Assembly (NCBI GenBank): GCA_002437115.1
Contig: DJOD01000018.1
Coordinates: forward strand, 1 to 64,000
Length of the DNA stretch: 64,000 nt
Direction: 5' to 3'
Origin: Prevotella sp. UBA6447
GTDB lineage: Bacteria > Bacteroidota > Bacteroidia > Bacteroidales > Bacteroidaceae
This document shows, piece after piece, positions 17,755-25,904 of the stretch. Positions within the stretch are counted from its first letter, which is position 1; the number at the start of each line of letters is the position of its first letter. The notes under the pieces are model-generated. The model had not been told where the DNA came from. It searched no databases and saw only the letters and a list, made by a program, of their open reading frames with translations. The position numbers and the translations under genes were made by a program.

Positions 17755-18215
17755 ACGAGTTGCTAATTCTTTCGGGCGAGTTTTCTGGCAGTTCTCCGTT
17801 GCCCTTTGCCTCGGGTGGCGTGAAAGCCGGCTTCCCCAGTCCGGCGCAAGATTACATGGCCGAGAGCCTTGACTTCGACAAAGACCTCATCGAGCATCCC
17901 GCAGCAACCTTTTACGCACGCGTGGTGGGCGACTCGATGATCGAAGCAGGTATTAGCGAGGGCGACATTGTGGTCATCGACAAGGCTCTTGAGCCCGAAC
18001 AGGGCGACATCATTGTGGCTTTCATCGATGGGGAGTTTACTCTGAAGTTCCTTGACCTCACGCACAAGGCCGACGGTTTCATTGAACTGGTGCCGGCCAA
18101 CAAGAAATACAGCCGCATACGCGTTTATCCCACCGACAACTTCAAGGTGTGGGGCGTGTTGGCCTGGAGCATCAAGCCCAGGCGCGCTACCTCGATGAAG
18201 CGGCTTATGAAATGA
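17751..18215 (+). CDS. umuD: UmuD-like S24 autopeptidase (LexA/UmuD family), no UmuC partner nearby
   Basis: 154-residue member of the LexA/UmuD self-cleaving group. The UmuD cleavage region is present as VKAGFPSPAQDY, with predicted cleavage between Ala26 and Gly27 (E. coli UmuD has Cys-Gly). Nucleophile Ser62 is in VVGDSMIEAGI and general base Lys99 in FTLKFLDL; the spacing matches E. coli UmuD (Ser60, Lys97). There is no DNA-binding domain, so it is not LexA. In most genomes umuD is followed by umuC (DNA polymerase V); here the next gene is a sugar-kinase/RapZ fusion, and no polymerase occurs in the window. Start at ATG 17751 overlapping the previous stop, preceded by AAGGAG; a GTG two codons earlier is an alternative. 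Confidence 0.9.
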   Translation: MNELLILSGEFSGSSPLPFASGGVKAGFPSPAQDYMAESLDFDKDLIEHPAATFYARVVGDSMIEAGISEGDIVVIDKALEPEQGDIIVAFIDGEFTLKFLDLTHKADGFIELVPANKKYSRIRVYPTDNFKVWGVLAWSIKPRRATSMKRLMK

Positions 18216-18272
18216 CGGGCGGGCGGTCTTCAGCCTGGCCGAAACACATCACCTTATTGATATTTCCCTCAC

Positions 18273-19841
18273 ATGGAAAAGCTTGTCAAGCTATATCAGC
18301 AGTGGGCCGGCATGGCACCTGCGAAAGTGGAAAGGCTGGCTGGGGCCGGCAGTAATCGTCAGTATTATCGCCTCACGGCACCCGACACGACTACGGTGAT
18401 CGGTGTCGTGGGCACGAGCCGCGAGGAAAATCACGCCTTCGTGTCGCTCGACAGCCACTTCATGTTGCGCAAGTTGCCTGTGCCCGAGCTGCTTGCCGTG
18501 AGCGACGATGAGATGCGCTATCTGCAGACCGACCTTGGAAGCACGTCGCTCTTCGATGCCATACGGGGCGGGCGTGAGGCTGGCGGGCGATACGACCTGG
18601 CCGAGCAGACCCTGCTGAAGCGCACCATCCGTGCCTTGCCCGACCTGCAGATACGCGGCGCGCGTGGTCTCGACTGGAGCGTGTGCTACCCGCAGCCGGA
18701 GTTTGATGTGGACAACGTGCTCTTCGACCTCAACTATTTCAAATACGATTTCCTCAAACTCACGGGAATCGACTTCCATGAGATGAAGCTCGAGGCCAGC
18801 TTCCGCCGCTTCGCCAAGGATCTCACGGCGGAGCCTTCAGAGAGTTTCATGTACCGCGATTTCCAGGCGCGCAACGTCATGCTCGACGCTGAGGGCAATC
18901 CTTTCTTCATCGATTTCCAGGGCGGGCGCAAGGGACCTTATTATTATGACCTTGCCTCTTTCCTCTGGCAAGCATCAGCGCGCTATCCCTATAAGTTGCG
19001 ACGAGAGCTCGTAGCAACGTATTACGAGTCGCTGAAGCAGTATGCTGAGGTTCCTTCCGTGCGCCATTTCGCAGGTCGGCTGAGCCTCTTCGTGTTGTTC
19101 CGCACCCTGCAGGTGCTTGGGGCCTATGGCTTCCGTGGACTTTATGAGCGCAAGCAACACTTTATCGACAGCATCCCCATGGCCATGGACAACCTGCGCG
19201 ACCTGTTGCGCTTGCGCGAGGATGTGCTGCCTTATCCTTACCTGCGCGAGGTGCTTACGCGCCTGGCCGACCTGCCGCGCTTTGCCCACCGGGAGGAGCC
19301 TGTGCACCAGCGTGCTGACGGCTACAAGACCACCGACCGCAATGTCTATCCCGCCCATCCGCAAGATGGCCCCGCCACCTTCTCCAAGTATGACGGCAAA
19401 GGGCCACTCGTGGTTCGCGTCTACAGCTTCTCTTACCGCAAGGGCATTCCCGATGACCCGTCGGGCAACGGCGGCGGCTATGTCTTCGATTGTCGTTCGA
19501 CCCATAATCCGGGGCGCTATGAGCCCTACAAGAAACTGACGGGGCTCGACGAGCCAGTCATTCGTTTCCTTGAAGACGATGGCGAGATACTCGAGTTTCT
19601 CGAGCATGTCTATGCGCTGGCCGACAAGCACGTGGCCCGTTACGTGCAGCGAGGCTTCACCAGTCTCATGTTTTGTTTCGGTTGCACGGGCGGACAGCAC
19701 CGCTCCGTTTACAGTGCGCAGCACCTGGCCGAGCACATTCATGCGAAGTTTGGCATTGAGGTGCGCGTCTGCCACCGTGAGCAAGGCATCAGCCAGACCC
19801 TTCCCGCCGTGAAAAAGGCAAACCAAACACTTGCCGATTAA
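18273..19841 (+). CDS. AmgK-like amino-sugar kinase fused to a RapZ C-terminal domain
   Basis: 522 residues with two domains. Residues about 1-335 form an aminoglycoside-phosphotransferase-fold kinase like AmgK (N-acetylmuramate/N-acetylglucosamine anomeric kinase). The catalytic loop YRDFQARNVM (194-203) has Asp196 and Asn201, and the metal-binding segment FIDFQGGRKGPYYYDL (212-227) has Asp214. Residues about 378-510 match the C-terminal domain of the RNase adaptor RapZ, including the signature GCTGGQHRSVY (470-480) and CHRE (500-503). In E. coli this RapZ domain binds glucosamine-6-phosphate and contacts small RNAs, while the P-loop domain of RapZ is absent here. The next gene, 25 bp away, is a MurU-like nucleotidyltransferase, so cell-wall sugar recycling is the likely pathway. 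The role of the RapZ part is unknown; sugar-phosphate sensing is an inference. Confidence 0.9.
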   Translation: MEKLVKLYQQWAGMAPAKVERLAGAGSNRQYYRLTAPDTTTVIGVVGTSREENHAFVSLDSHFMLRKLPVPELLAVSDDEMRYLQTDLGSTSLFDAIRGGREAGGRYDLAEQTLLKRTIRALPDLQIRGARGLDWSVCYPQPEFDVDNVLFDLNYFKYDFLKLTGIDFHEMKLEASFRRFAKDLTAEPSESFMYRDFQARNVMLDAEGNPFFIDFQGGRKGPYYYDLASFLWQASARYPYKLRRELVATYYESLKQYAEVPSVRHFAGRLSLFVLFRTLQVLGAYGFRGLYERKQHFIDSIPMAMDNLRDLLRLREDVLPYPYLREVLTRLADLPRFAHREEPVHQRADGYKTTDRNVYPAHPQDGPATFSKYDGKGPLVVRVYSFSYRKGIPDDPSGNGGGYVFDCRSTHNPGRYEPYKKLTGLDEPVIRFLEDDGEILEFLEHVYALADKHVARYVQRGFTSLMFCFGCTGGQHRSVYSAQHLAEHIHAKFGIEVRVCHREQGISQTLPAVKKANQTLAD

Positions 19842-19861
19842 GAAAAGAATAGTTACCTTTG
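19830..19861 (+). promoter_or_regulatory. Near-consensus promoter overlapping the end of the kinase gene
   Basis: CTTG (19830-19833), 20-bp spacer, TACCTTTG (19854-19861), ending five bases before ATG 19867. This would give a leaderless or very short-leader transcript of the nucleotidyltransferase gene. Confidence 0.5.
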
Positions 19862-19866
19862 CACAT

Positions 19867-20697
19867 ATGAAGCAAGCCATGATCTTTGCCGCTGGTCTGG
19901 GAACACGCCTCAAGCCCCTTACCGACACCATGCCCAAGGCTTTGGTGCCCGTGGGCGGGGAGCCTTTGCTGCGACGTGTCATCTTCCGCTTGCGTGATGC
20001 TGGGTTCACGCGCATTGTCGTCAACGTGCATCACTTCGCCTCGCAAATTACAGATTACCTGAGAGACAACGGCAATTTCGGTCTTGACATACGCGTCAGC
20101 GACGAAACCTCAGAGCTGCTCGACACGGGAGGTGGCCTGCGCAAGGCGCAGCCGTTGTTCGCGCCGCGATGTCCCATTCTCATACACAATGTTGATATAC
20201 TCAGCAACGTGGACCTCGACCGTTTCTACCGCGCCGATTGGCGGGTGGCGTGCCCCGACTGTGGCGTGCCGCACCTCATGGCGGGCGCGCGGCTGCTGGT
20301 GAGCTGGCGGAAGACCAAGCGTTACCTGGTGTTCGACGACCAGATGCTGCTTGTGGGATGGGTAAACACGGCTACAGGCGAGGTGAAGTCTCCTTTCGGT
20401 GAGGTGCGTGCCGCACTGCAACGCCTCTCTTATCCGCTCACCATTGGTGACGAGCCCATGGTTGTGGCGGGTCACCTTCACCTCTATGCTTTTAGCGGAA
20501 TCCATGCCTTCTCGCCCACGCTGTTCACGCTGATGGTGGGCTGGCCCGCCAAGTTCCCCATCATGGACTTTTACCTCAAGGTTTGCGCCAAGACACCCGT
20601 CATGGGTTATGCCAAGGAGAACTTGCGCCTGATGGACGTAGGTAAGATTGACACGTTGGCCGATGCAGAGGCTTTTGCCCAGTCGCTTGATGTCTGA
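19867..20697 (+). CDS. MurU-like sugar-1-phosphate nucleotidyltransferase
   Basis: 276-residue GT-A-fold nucleotidyltransferase. The N-terminal signature AAGLGTRLKPLTDTMPKAL (residues 6-24) binds the nucleotide; NVDILSNVDLDRFY near 108-121 supplies the metal-binding aspartate; the end DVGKIDTLADAEAF matches the family C-terminus. Homologues include N-acetylmuramate-1-phosphate uridylyltransferase MurU, which acts after AmgK in the recycling route that bypasses de novo UDP-MurNAc synthesis. The adjacent AmgK-like fusion supports this reading. Start ATG 19867 is chosen because upstream residues in the frame do not fit. Other nucleotide sugars cannot be excluded. Confidence 0.85.
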   Translation: MKQAMIFAAGLGTRLKPLTDTMPKALVPVGGEPLLRRVIFRLRDAGFTRIVVNVHHFASQITDYLRDNGNFGLDIRVSDETSELLDTGGGLRKAQPLFAPRCPILIHNVDILSNVDLDRFYRADWRVACPDCGVPHLMAGARLLVSWRKTKRYLVFDDQMLLVGWVNTATGEVKSPFGEVRAALQRLSYPLTIGDEPMVVAGHLHLYAFSGIHAFSPTLFTLMVGWPAKFPIMDFYLKVCAKTPVMGYAKENLRLMDVGKIDTLADAEAFAQSLDV

Positions 20698-20753
20698 CTG
20701 CCACTCGATAGTAGGTCGTAGGCCACAGACGCTCACATTTTTTTACACAATAT

Positions 20754-22298
20754 ATGCAACAGAAGATTATCATCCTCGACTTTGGTTCACAAACCACGCA
20801 GCTCATTGGCCGGCGTGTGCGTGAGCTCGACACCTTCTGCGAGATTCTGCCTTACAACAAGTTTCCCAAGGACGACCCGTCCGTTATCGGTGTCATCCTG
20901 AGTGGCTCGCCTTACAGCGTGCACGACAAGGAGGCTTTTCGCATAGATCTCAACGAGGTCATCGGCAAGTATCCTGTGCTCGGCATCTGCTACGGCGCGC
21001 AGTTTATCAGCAACACGCTGGGCGGATGTGTGGAACAGACAGGCACCCGCGAGTACGGACGCGCCAACCTGGAGACCATCGATGCCACGTCGCCCATTTT
21101 CGAGGGCTTCGAGAAAGGCTCGCAGGTGTGGATGAGTCATGGCGACACCATCACGGCCATCCCCGAGGGGTTCCATGTGACTGGATCGACGGCCGATGTC
21201 AAGTATGCGGCGTTTGCCAATGATGAGAAGCGCGTGTGGTGCGTGCAGTTCCACCCGGAGGTGTACCACTCGTTGCAAGGCAAACTTCTCTTGAAGAACT
21301 TTGTGGTCAACATCTGTGGCAGCCGCCAGGAGTGGAGTGCGGCCAGTTTCGTTGAGTCGACAGTCAAAGAGCTCAAGGAGCAACTGGGCGGCGACCGCGT
21401 TATCCTCGGCCTTTCGGGCGGCGTCGACTCAAGTGTCTGCGCCACCCTGTTGCATAAAGCTGTCGGAAAGAACCTTACCTGCATTTTCGTCGACCATGGC
21501 ATGCTGCGCAAAAATGAGTTCGAGAAGGTCATGGAAGCCTACAGTGGACTGGGCCTGAACGTTATCGGCGTGGATGCCAGCGAAAAGTTCTTCACCGACT
21601 TGCAAGGTGTCACCGACCCCGAGCAGAAGCGAAAGATCATCGGCCGCGACTTCGTGGAGGTGTTCAACGCCGAGGCCAAGAAAATTACTGATGCCAAATG
21701 GCTTGCGCAAGGTACCATCTATCCCGACCGCATTGAGAGCCTGAGCATCACGGGCATGACCATCAAGAGCCACCACAACGTGGGCGGACTGCCTAAGGAG
21801 ATGAAGCTGAAGCTCTGCGAGCCCTTGAAATGGCTCTTCAAGGACGAGGTGCGCCGCGTGGGCTACGAGTTGCAGATGCCAGAGCGGCTCATCAAGCGCC
21901 ATCCCTTCCCAGGTCCCGGCTTGGCCGTTCGCATCCTGGGCGACATAACGCGTGAGAAGGTGCGCATCCTGCAAGATGCTGACGACATCTACATTGAGAA
22001 GATGCATGCCTATCGCATGCCCGACGGGACATCGCTTTACGACCATGTGTGGCAGGCGGGAACCGTGTTGCTGTCCACCATACGCTCGGTGGGCGTGATG
22101 GGCGACGAGCGCACCTACGAACACCCCGTGGCCTTGCGTGCCGTGACCTCGATGGATGCCATGACTGCCGATTGGGCCCGCTTGCCCTACGACTTCATGG
22201 CCGATGTGTCCAATGAGATTATCCGTAAGGTTAAGGGCGTTAACCGCGTGTGTTATGACATCTCGTCGAAACCGCCTTCGACCATCGAGTGGGAGTAG
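20754..22298 (+). CDS. guaA: GMP synthase (glutamine-hydrolysing)
   Basis: 514-residue bifunctional amidotransferase that makes GMP from XMP, ATP and glutamine. N-terminal class I glutaminase domain with the nucleophile in LGICYGAQF (about 79-87) and the His-Glu pair in VQFHPEVYH (about 163-171). The ATP-pyrophosphatase P-loop is LSGGVDSSV (about 221-229), and the C-terminal dimerisation domain ends CYDISSKPPSTIEWE, the invariant GuaA terminus. Separated by 56 bp from the preceding gene on the same strand. Confidence 0.98.
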   Translation: MQQKIIILDFGSQTTQLIGRRVRELDTFCEILPYNKFPKDDPSVIGVILSGSPYSVHDKEAFRIDLNEVIGKYPVLGICYGAQFISNTLGGCVEQTGTREYGRANLETIDATSPIFEGFEKGSQVWMSHGDTITAIPEGFHVTGSTADVKYAAFANDEKRVWCVQFHPEVYHSLQGKLLLKNFVVNICGSRQEWSAASFVESTVKELKEQLGGDRVILGLSGGVDSSVCATLLHKAVGKNLTCIFVDHGMLRKNEFEKVMEAYSGLGLNVIGVDASEKFFTDLQGVTDPEQKRKIIGRDFVEVFNAEAKKITDAKWLAQGTIYPDRIESLSITGMTIKSHHNVGGLPKEMKLKLCEPLKWLFKDEVRRVGYELQMPERLIKRHPFPGPGLAVRILGDITREKVRILQDADDIYIEKMHAYRMPDGTSLYDHVWQAGTVLLSTIRSVGVMGDERTYEHPVALRAVTSMDAMTADWARLPYDFMADVSNEIIRKVKGVNRVCYDISSKPPSTIEWE

Positions 22299-22330
22299 GC
22301 ACGTTGAGCGGTTTCCAGAACTTTGCCACG

Positions 22331-22480
22331 ATGAAAGTCTATACCCATTTTGGAAGCGACGACGACAGCCGTCGCGATGAACTGATACGGACCATTGAGC
22401 ATAGTGTGGAGCGCCTGAAGCTCGCAGAGCTCGAAGCGCTCTACTACGACTTGGTGGCCAAGGATTACATTCGCAAATAG
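22331..22480 (+). CDS. Small conserved-looking protein of unknown function
   Basis: 49 residues from ATG 22331 (MKVYTHFGSDDDSRRDEL), acidic-basic and predicted mostly helical (EHSVERLKLAELEALYYDL), no membrane segment. It starts 32 bp after guaA and ends just before a 15-bp perfect hairpin, so it looks like the last gene of the guaA transcript. An AACTTTG sequence ends five bases upstream of its ATG but lacks the TA of a -7 box. I do not recognise a family with certainty. Regular length, clean start and position between guaA and a terminator favour a real gene. Confidence 0.6.
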   Translation: MKVYTHFGSDDDSRRDELIRTIEHSVERLKLAELEALYYDLVAKDYIRK

Positions 22481-22486
22481 AACAAA

Positions 22487-22525
22487 ACGACCGAAGCCCC
22501 TTCTTTACGGAGGGGCTTCGGTCGT
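22487..22525. terminator. Perfect 15-bp hairpin, probable terminator
   Basis: ACGACCGAAGCCCCT (22487-22501) pairs exactly with AGGGGCTTCGGTCGT (22511-22525), 9-nt loop. On the plus strand no T tract follows; on the minus strand TTTTGTT follows. Termination is likely but strand preference is unclear. Confidence 0.6.
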
Positions 22526-22584
22526 CTGTGCCGAGAAGGCGCGGACGGATGCTTGGATGGCAGGGGAGGCCATCCTGTTGTTGC

Positions 22585-23853
22585 ATGAACGGAAAAAAGA
22601 CACAGAGGCTAAGGCTCTTTCTTGTATGCTTGGCGATTGTCCCAAGCGTGTGTTGCGTGGCTGGCGACTCGCTCCGATGGCGGCATTGGGGTGGGGCGGT
22701 GGCTGTGTTGCCGGGCCGAGCCCTCATCATGGATACTTACCAACGCTCGTGGCAGAAAGGCCGCGATAACTTGGCTGCCGCGTTGGAGGTGAGTTACACG
22801 CCACTTCCTGCCGACAGCGATGCTTACGCCGCCGACTACGGTTATCCCACCCTCAGTGTGGGCATGCGTTACCATTGGAACCACGGCGTTACGATGCACA
22901 AGGTGCAAGATGATAGCTGGAGCACGGCGCAAGAGGCCGATTACGACTCGCGGATGGGCAACGCCGTGTCGCTCTACGGCACATTCTCGCGCCCGCTCTT
23001 CCGCCGCCGCCGGTGGATGGCCGACTATTCCTTGAGCTTTGGGACTACCTATTCGCGTCGCAAGTACAACAAGTTGAACAACGTGGACAACGAGCTTATT
23101 GGCTCGCGCTGGCTCATATATTTTGGGGCGGGCTTGCACCTGACATGGCGCGTGGCCGCAGCCTGGGGCTTGCGAACGGGTCTCGACTACTATCACCACA
23201 GCAATGGGGCGATGAACAGGCCCAACAAGGGTGCTAATTTCGTGGCTCCCACGCTTGGCGTGGTTTACATGCCCTGTTATGAGGCGGTCCCGGATGGGGG
23301 GCAACGGCAGCGGGGCGCGCGTTTCAAGCCCTACTGCTATTTGAACCTCACAGCCGCAGTCGGTGCCAAGACGCTTGAGGAAGAATGGAAGCAGACACAG
23401 TATAAGACTCTGCCTGGTGACCCCGACTACCGCAAGGAGCAATTCGAGCTTTACGCCTCTTATGCTCTCTCGGCCGACGCGATGTGCCGTTACCGCCGTC
23501 GTTGGGCGTCGGGCTTGGGCCTCGACGTGTTCTATGGCACTTACGCCTCGCGTGTCAGGCAGTTGGACGAGGAAGCTGGTTACCATGAAAAACATTCGCC
23601 CTGGAGCCTCGGCATAGCGGGGAAGCATGAAGTGTTTTGGCACCGGTTCTCGCTGAGCATGTCGGTCGGGGTCTACCTGCTCAGGCACATGGGACATACG
23701 GCGCGTAGCCTTGAGAAGCCCTACTATGAGCGTATCGGGCTTCGTTACACGCTCAAGGGCTTGGGAAACCTGCAGGTAGGTGCCAGCGTGAAAGCCCATT
23801 GCCTCAAGGCCGACTTCACGGAGATGTCGGTGAGTTGTCCTGTCCGACTCTGA
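22585..23853 (+). CDS. Acyloxyacyl hydrolase / PagL-like lipid A 3-O-deacylase, outer membrane
   Basis: 422 residues from ATG 22585. N-terminal hydrophobic segment with a signal-peptide look (about 9-26, LFLVCLAIVPSVCCVAG), then alternating aromatic and polar strands typical of a beta-barrel. The PagL catalytic motif is visible as YYHHSNGAMNRPNKGANF near residues 202-219: His204 and Ser206 fit the His-x-Ser pair of PagL, and the N-x5-PN-x-G continuation is conserved in the family. The protein is about twice the length of Pseudomonas PagL, as is common in Bacteroidetes members. The expected reaction removes the 3-O acyl chain of lipid A. KDO synthesis genes elsewhere in the window confirm that the organism makes lipopolysaccharide. 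Confidence 0.82.
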   Translation: MNGKKTQRLRLFLVCLAIVPSVCCVAGDSLRWRHWGGAVAVLPGRALIMDTYQRSWQKGRDNLAAALEVSYTPLPADSDAYAADYGYPTLSVGMRYHWNHGVTMHKVQDDSWSTAQEADYDSRMGNAVSLYGTFSRPLFRRRRWMADYSLSFGTTYSRRKYNKLNNVDNELIGSRWLIYFGAGLHLTWRVAAAWGLRTGLDYYHHSNGAMNRPNKGANFVAPTLGVVYMPCYEAVPDGGQRQRGARFKPYCYLNLTAAVGAKTLEEEWKQTQYKTLPGDPDYRKEQFELYASYALSADAMCRYRRRWASGLGLDVFYGTYASRVRQLDEEAGYHEKHSPWSLGIAGKHEVFWHRFSLSMSVGVYLLRHMGHTARSLEKPYYERIGLRYTLKGLGNLQVGASVKAHCLKADFTEMSVSCPVRL

Positions 23854-23907
23854 AACAGAGGGGAGCCATCCTTGCCTTGGTGGGCAAAGGTGGCTCCCTT
23901 CTGTTTG
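23854..23907. terminator. Bidirectional terminator between pagL-like gene and mscL
   Basis: AACAGAGGGGAGCCA (23854-23868) pairs with TGGCTCCCTTCTGTT (23891-23905), one G-T pair, lying between the convergent genes ending at 23853 and 23931. Confidence 0.65.
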
Positions 23908-23930
23908 GGTCCTGTGGCCGGCAACGCCGA

Positions 23931-24362
23931 TCAGCCCTGTTTCTGACTCTTCATCAGGTCGCGAATCTCCGTGAGCAGTTTCTCCTCAGCCGACGGCTCG
24001 TGAGCCGGGACAGGAGCTGGAGCTTCTTTTTTGCTGTGGGCCACCTTGTTGATGACCTTCACCAGGAGGAACACGCAGAAGGCGATGATCACAAAGTCGA
24101 TGAGGTTTTGCACAAAGTTGCCGTAATTGATGGTGGCCGCGTGCATCTCGATGCCGTCGGCAATCTTCTCGGATGGCAACGTAACTTTCAGGTCGGAGAA
24201 GTTCACCCCGCCGATGAGCCATCCGATGGGCGGCATGATGAGGTCGTCGACAATGCTTGTGACGATTTTGCCAAACGCGCCGCCGATGATCACGCCGACC
24301 GCCATGTCCACCGCGTTTCCCTTGACGGCAAACTCCTTGAACTCGCTAAGAAACTTTCCCAT
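23931..24362 (-). CDS. mscL: Large-conductance mechanosensitive channel MscL
   Basis: 143-residue inner-membrane channel that opens under hypo-osmotic stress. The N-terminal amphipathic helix and TM1 read MGKFLSEFKEFAVKGNAVD then MAVGVIIGGAFGKIVTSIV, with the glycine/alanine-rich pore. A periplasmic loop follows, TM2 is FVQNLIDFVIIAFCVFLLVK near 84-103, and a charged C-terminal helix ends EEKLLTEIRDLMKSQ. Length and layout match the family. Convergent with the PagL-like gene. Confidence 0.98.
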   Translation of the reverse strand: MGKFLSEFKEFAVKGNAVDMAVGVIIGGAFGKIVTSIVDDLIMPPIGWLIGGVNFSDLKVTLPSEKIADGIEMHAATINYGNFVQNLIDFVIIAFCVFLLVKVINKVAHSKKEAPAPVPAHEPSAEEKLLTEIRDLMKSQKQG

Positions 24363-24722
24363 GATAGTTAGATGTTTTTTGTTTTAGGTGAGGCGTGGTT
24401 GCGTTCAGTGCTCTTGCCTGCGCGTTCAGACGAGCCGTTGGATTGCCATGTCAGTGTTGCAGTCGCGTGTTTTGAGGCCGTTTGAAGCCATGTACGCATG
24501 CTTTCCACCTCTTCTTTTTAATATATTTAATACTCTTTTCGCCTACAAAATTAAAAAAATATTTGTATCTTTGCGGTCGAAAAAGGAGAAATTTGGCGTG
24601 CAATCGCTATCTCGTCGCCGCGAGAGGCTCTCCTGTTTTCAAAGGCCAAACGTTCGACCAAGGGCGGAATGGTCTTGCCCAGCAGAAAGTTATATTTTTA
24701 ACAACTATAAAAAACAAGTAAA
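24363..24722. other. Intergenic region between mscL and gapA
   Basis: 360 bp separating divergent genes. It contains the gapA -7 box (24566-24573) and a gapA leader of about 150 nt. Within the leader GACCA and TGGTC arms (near 24656-24675) could form a hairpin; no known riboswitch was recognised. The half next to mscL shows no clear -7 box. Confidence 0.4.
24566..24573 (+). promoter_or_regulatory. -7 element for gapA
   Basis: TATCTTTG, consensus -7. Transcription from here would give a leader of about 140-150 nt before ATG 24723. No clear -33 box. Confidence 0.5.
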
Positions 24723-25799
24723 ATGGCAAATGTTAAAGTAGCTATTAATGGTTTCGGTCGTATCGGCCGTCTCGCATTCCGTCAGATGTTTGCAGCTCCC
24801 GGCTATGAGGTGGTTGCTATCAATGACCTGACCAGCCCGAAGATGCTGGCTCAGCTCCTGAAGTATGACAGCACCCACGGCGGCTATCAGGGCATCCTGG
24901 GTGGCGAGAAGAAGCACACCGTCGAGTACAAGGACGCTGTGTATGAGGAGGATGGCCGCACTGTTAAGGTGCCTGGATCTATCACCGTCGACGGCAAGGA
25001 GATCACCATCTACGCTAAGCCAAACGCTGCTGAGCTTCCTTGGGGCAAGCTCGACGTGGATGTTGTCCTCGAGTGCACTGGCTTCTACACATCAAAGGCT
25101 AAGAGCATGGCTCACATTCAGGCTGGCGCCAAGAAGGTTGTCATCTCTGCTCCTGCAGGCAACGACCTGAAGACCATCGTCTTCAACGTGAACCACAAGA
25201 CTCTGACCGCTGACGATCAGATCATCAGCGCTGCTTCTTGCACAACCAACTGCTTGGCTCCTATGGCACAGGCCCTGAATGACGTTTATCCCATCCAGAC
25301 CGGTATCATGCAGACCATCCACGCTTACACAGGCGACCAGATGATTCTTGACGGTCCTCAGCGCAAGGGCAACCTCCGCCGCAGCCGTGGTGGTGCCATC
25401 AACATCACTCCTGCCTCTTCAGGTGCTGCCAAGGCTATCGGCCTCGTGCTTCCTGAGCTCAACGGCAAGCTGATTGGTGCCGCTCAGCGCGTTCCTGTGC
25501 CAGACGGGTCTACCACACTGCTCTATGCTGTTGTCAAGGGCAAGGACGTCACTGTCGAGAAGGTCAACGAGGCCATGAAGGCTCATGCCAACGAGAGCTT
25601 CGGCTACAACGAGGAGGAGATTGTCTCTTCTGATATCCTGGGCATGCGCTACGGCTCACTGTTCGACGCTACTCAGACCATGGTCGTGAAGATCGACGAG
25701 GACACCTACGAGGTGCAGGTCGTTTCTTGGTACGACAACGAGAATTCTTACACTTCTCAGATGGTTCGCACCATCAAGTACTTCGCTGAGCTGAAGTAA
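24723..25799 (+). CDS. gapA: Glyceraldehyde-3-phosphate dehydrogenase, type I
   Basis: 358-residue glycolytic enzyme. NAD-binding start VKVAINGFGRIGRLAFRQM (residues 4-22), catalytic SAASCTTNCLAP (about 170-181) with the nucleophilic Cys, active-site His in IMQTIHAYTGDQ, and C-terminal SWYDNENSYTSQMV. About 20 residues longer than E. coli GapA, owing mainly to insertions in the NAD domain (YEEDGRTVKVPGS region). Codon choice appears strongly biased, as expected for a highly expressed gene. Own promoter upstream and a strong terminator downstream. Confidence 0.98.
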   Translation: MANVKVAINGFGRIGRLAFRQMFAAPGYEVVAINDLTSPKMLAQLLKYDSTHGGYQGILGGEKKHTVEYKDAVYEEDGRTVKVPGSITVDGKEITIYAKPNAAELPWGKLDVDVVLECTGFYTSKAKSMAHIQAGAKKVVISAPAGNDLKTIVFNVNHKTLTADDQIISAASCTTNCLAPMAQALNDVYPIQTGIMQTIHAYTGDQMILDGPQRKGNLRRSRGGAINITPASSGAAKAIGLVLPELNGKLIGAAQRVPVPDGSTTLLYAVVKGKDVTVEKVNEAMKAHANESFGYNEEEIVSSDILGMRYGSLFDATQTMVVKIDEDTYEVQVVSWYDNENSYTSQMVRTIKYFAELK

Positions 25800-25824
25800 T
25801 ACGGTAAGGTTTTCCAACATACAC

Positions 25825-25859
25825 AACCGCATTTCCCTCTGTCGGAAATGCGGTTTTTT
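25825..25859 (+). terminator. Rho-independent terminator after gapA
   Basis: AACCGCATTTCC (25825-25836) pairs perfectly with GGAAATGCGGTT (25844-25855), followed by T residues to 25859. Confidence 0.88.
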
Positions 25860-25868
25860 GTTTTTATT

Positions 25869-25900
25869 CTTGCTTGTTTGCAAGATTTTAGCTACATTTG
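25869..25900 (+). promoter_or_regulatory. Near-consensus promoter for miaA, predicted leaderless
   Basis: CTTG (25869-25872), 20-bp spacer, TACATTTG (25893-25900). The -7 box ends four bases before ATG 25905. Confidence 0.55.
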
Positions 25901-25904
25901 CGCC

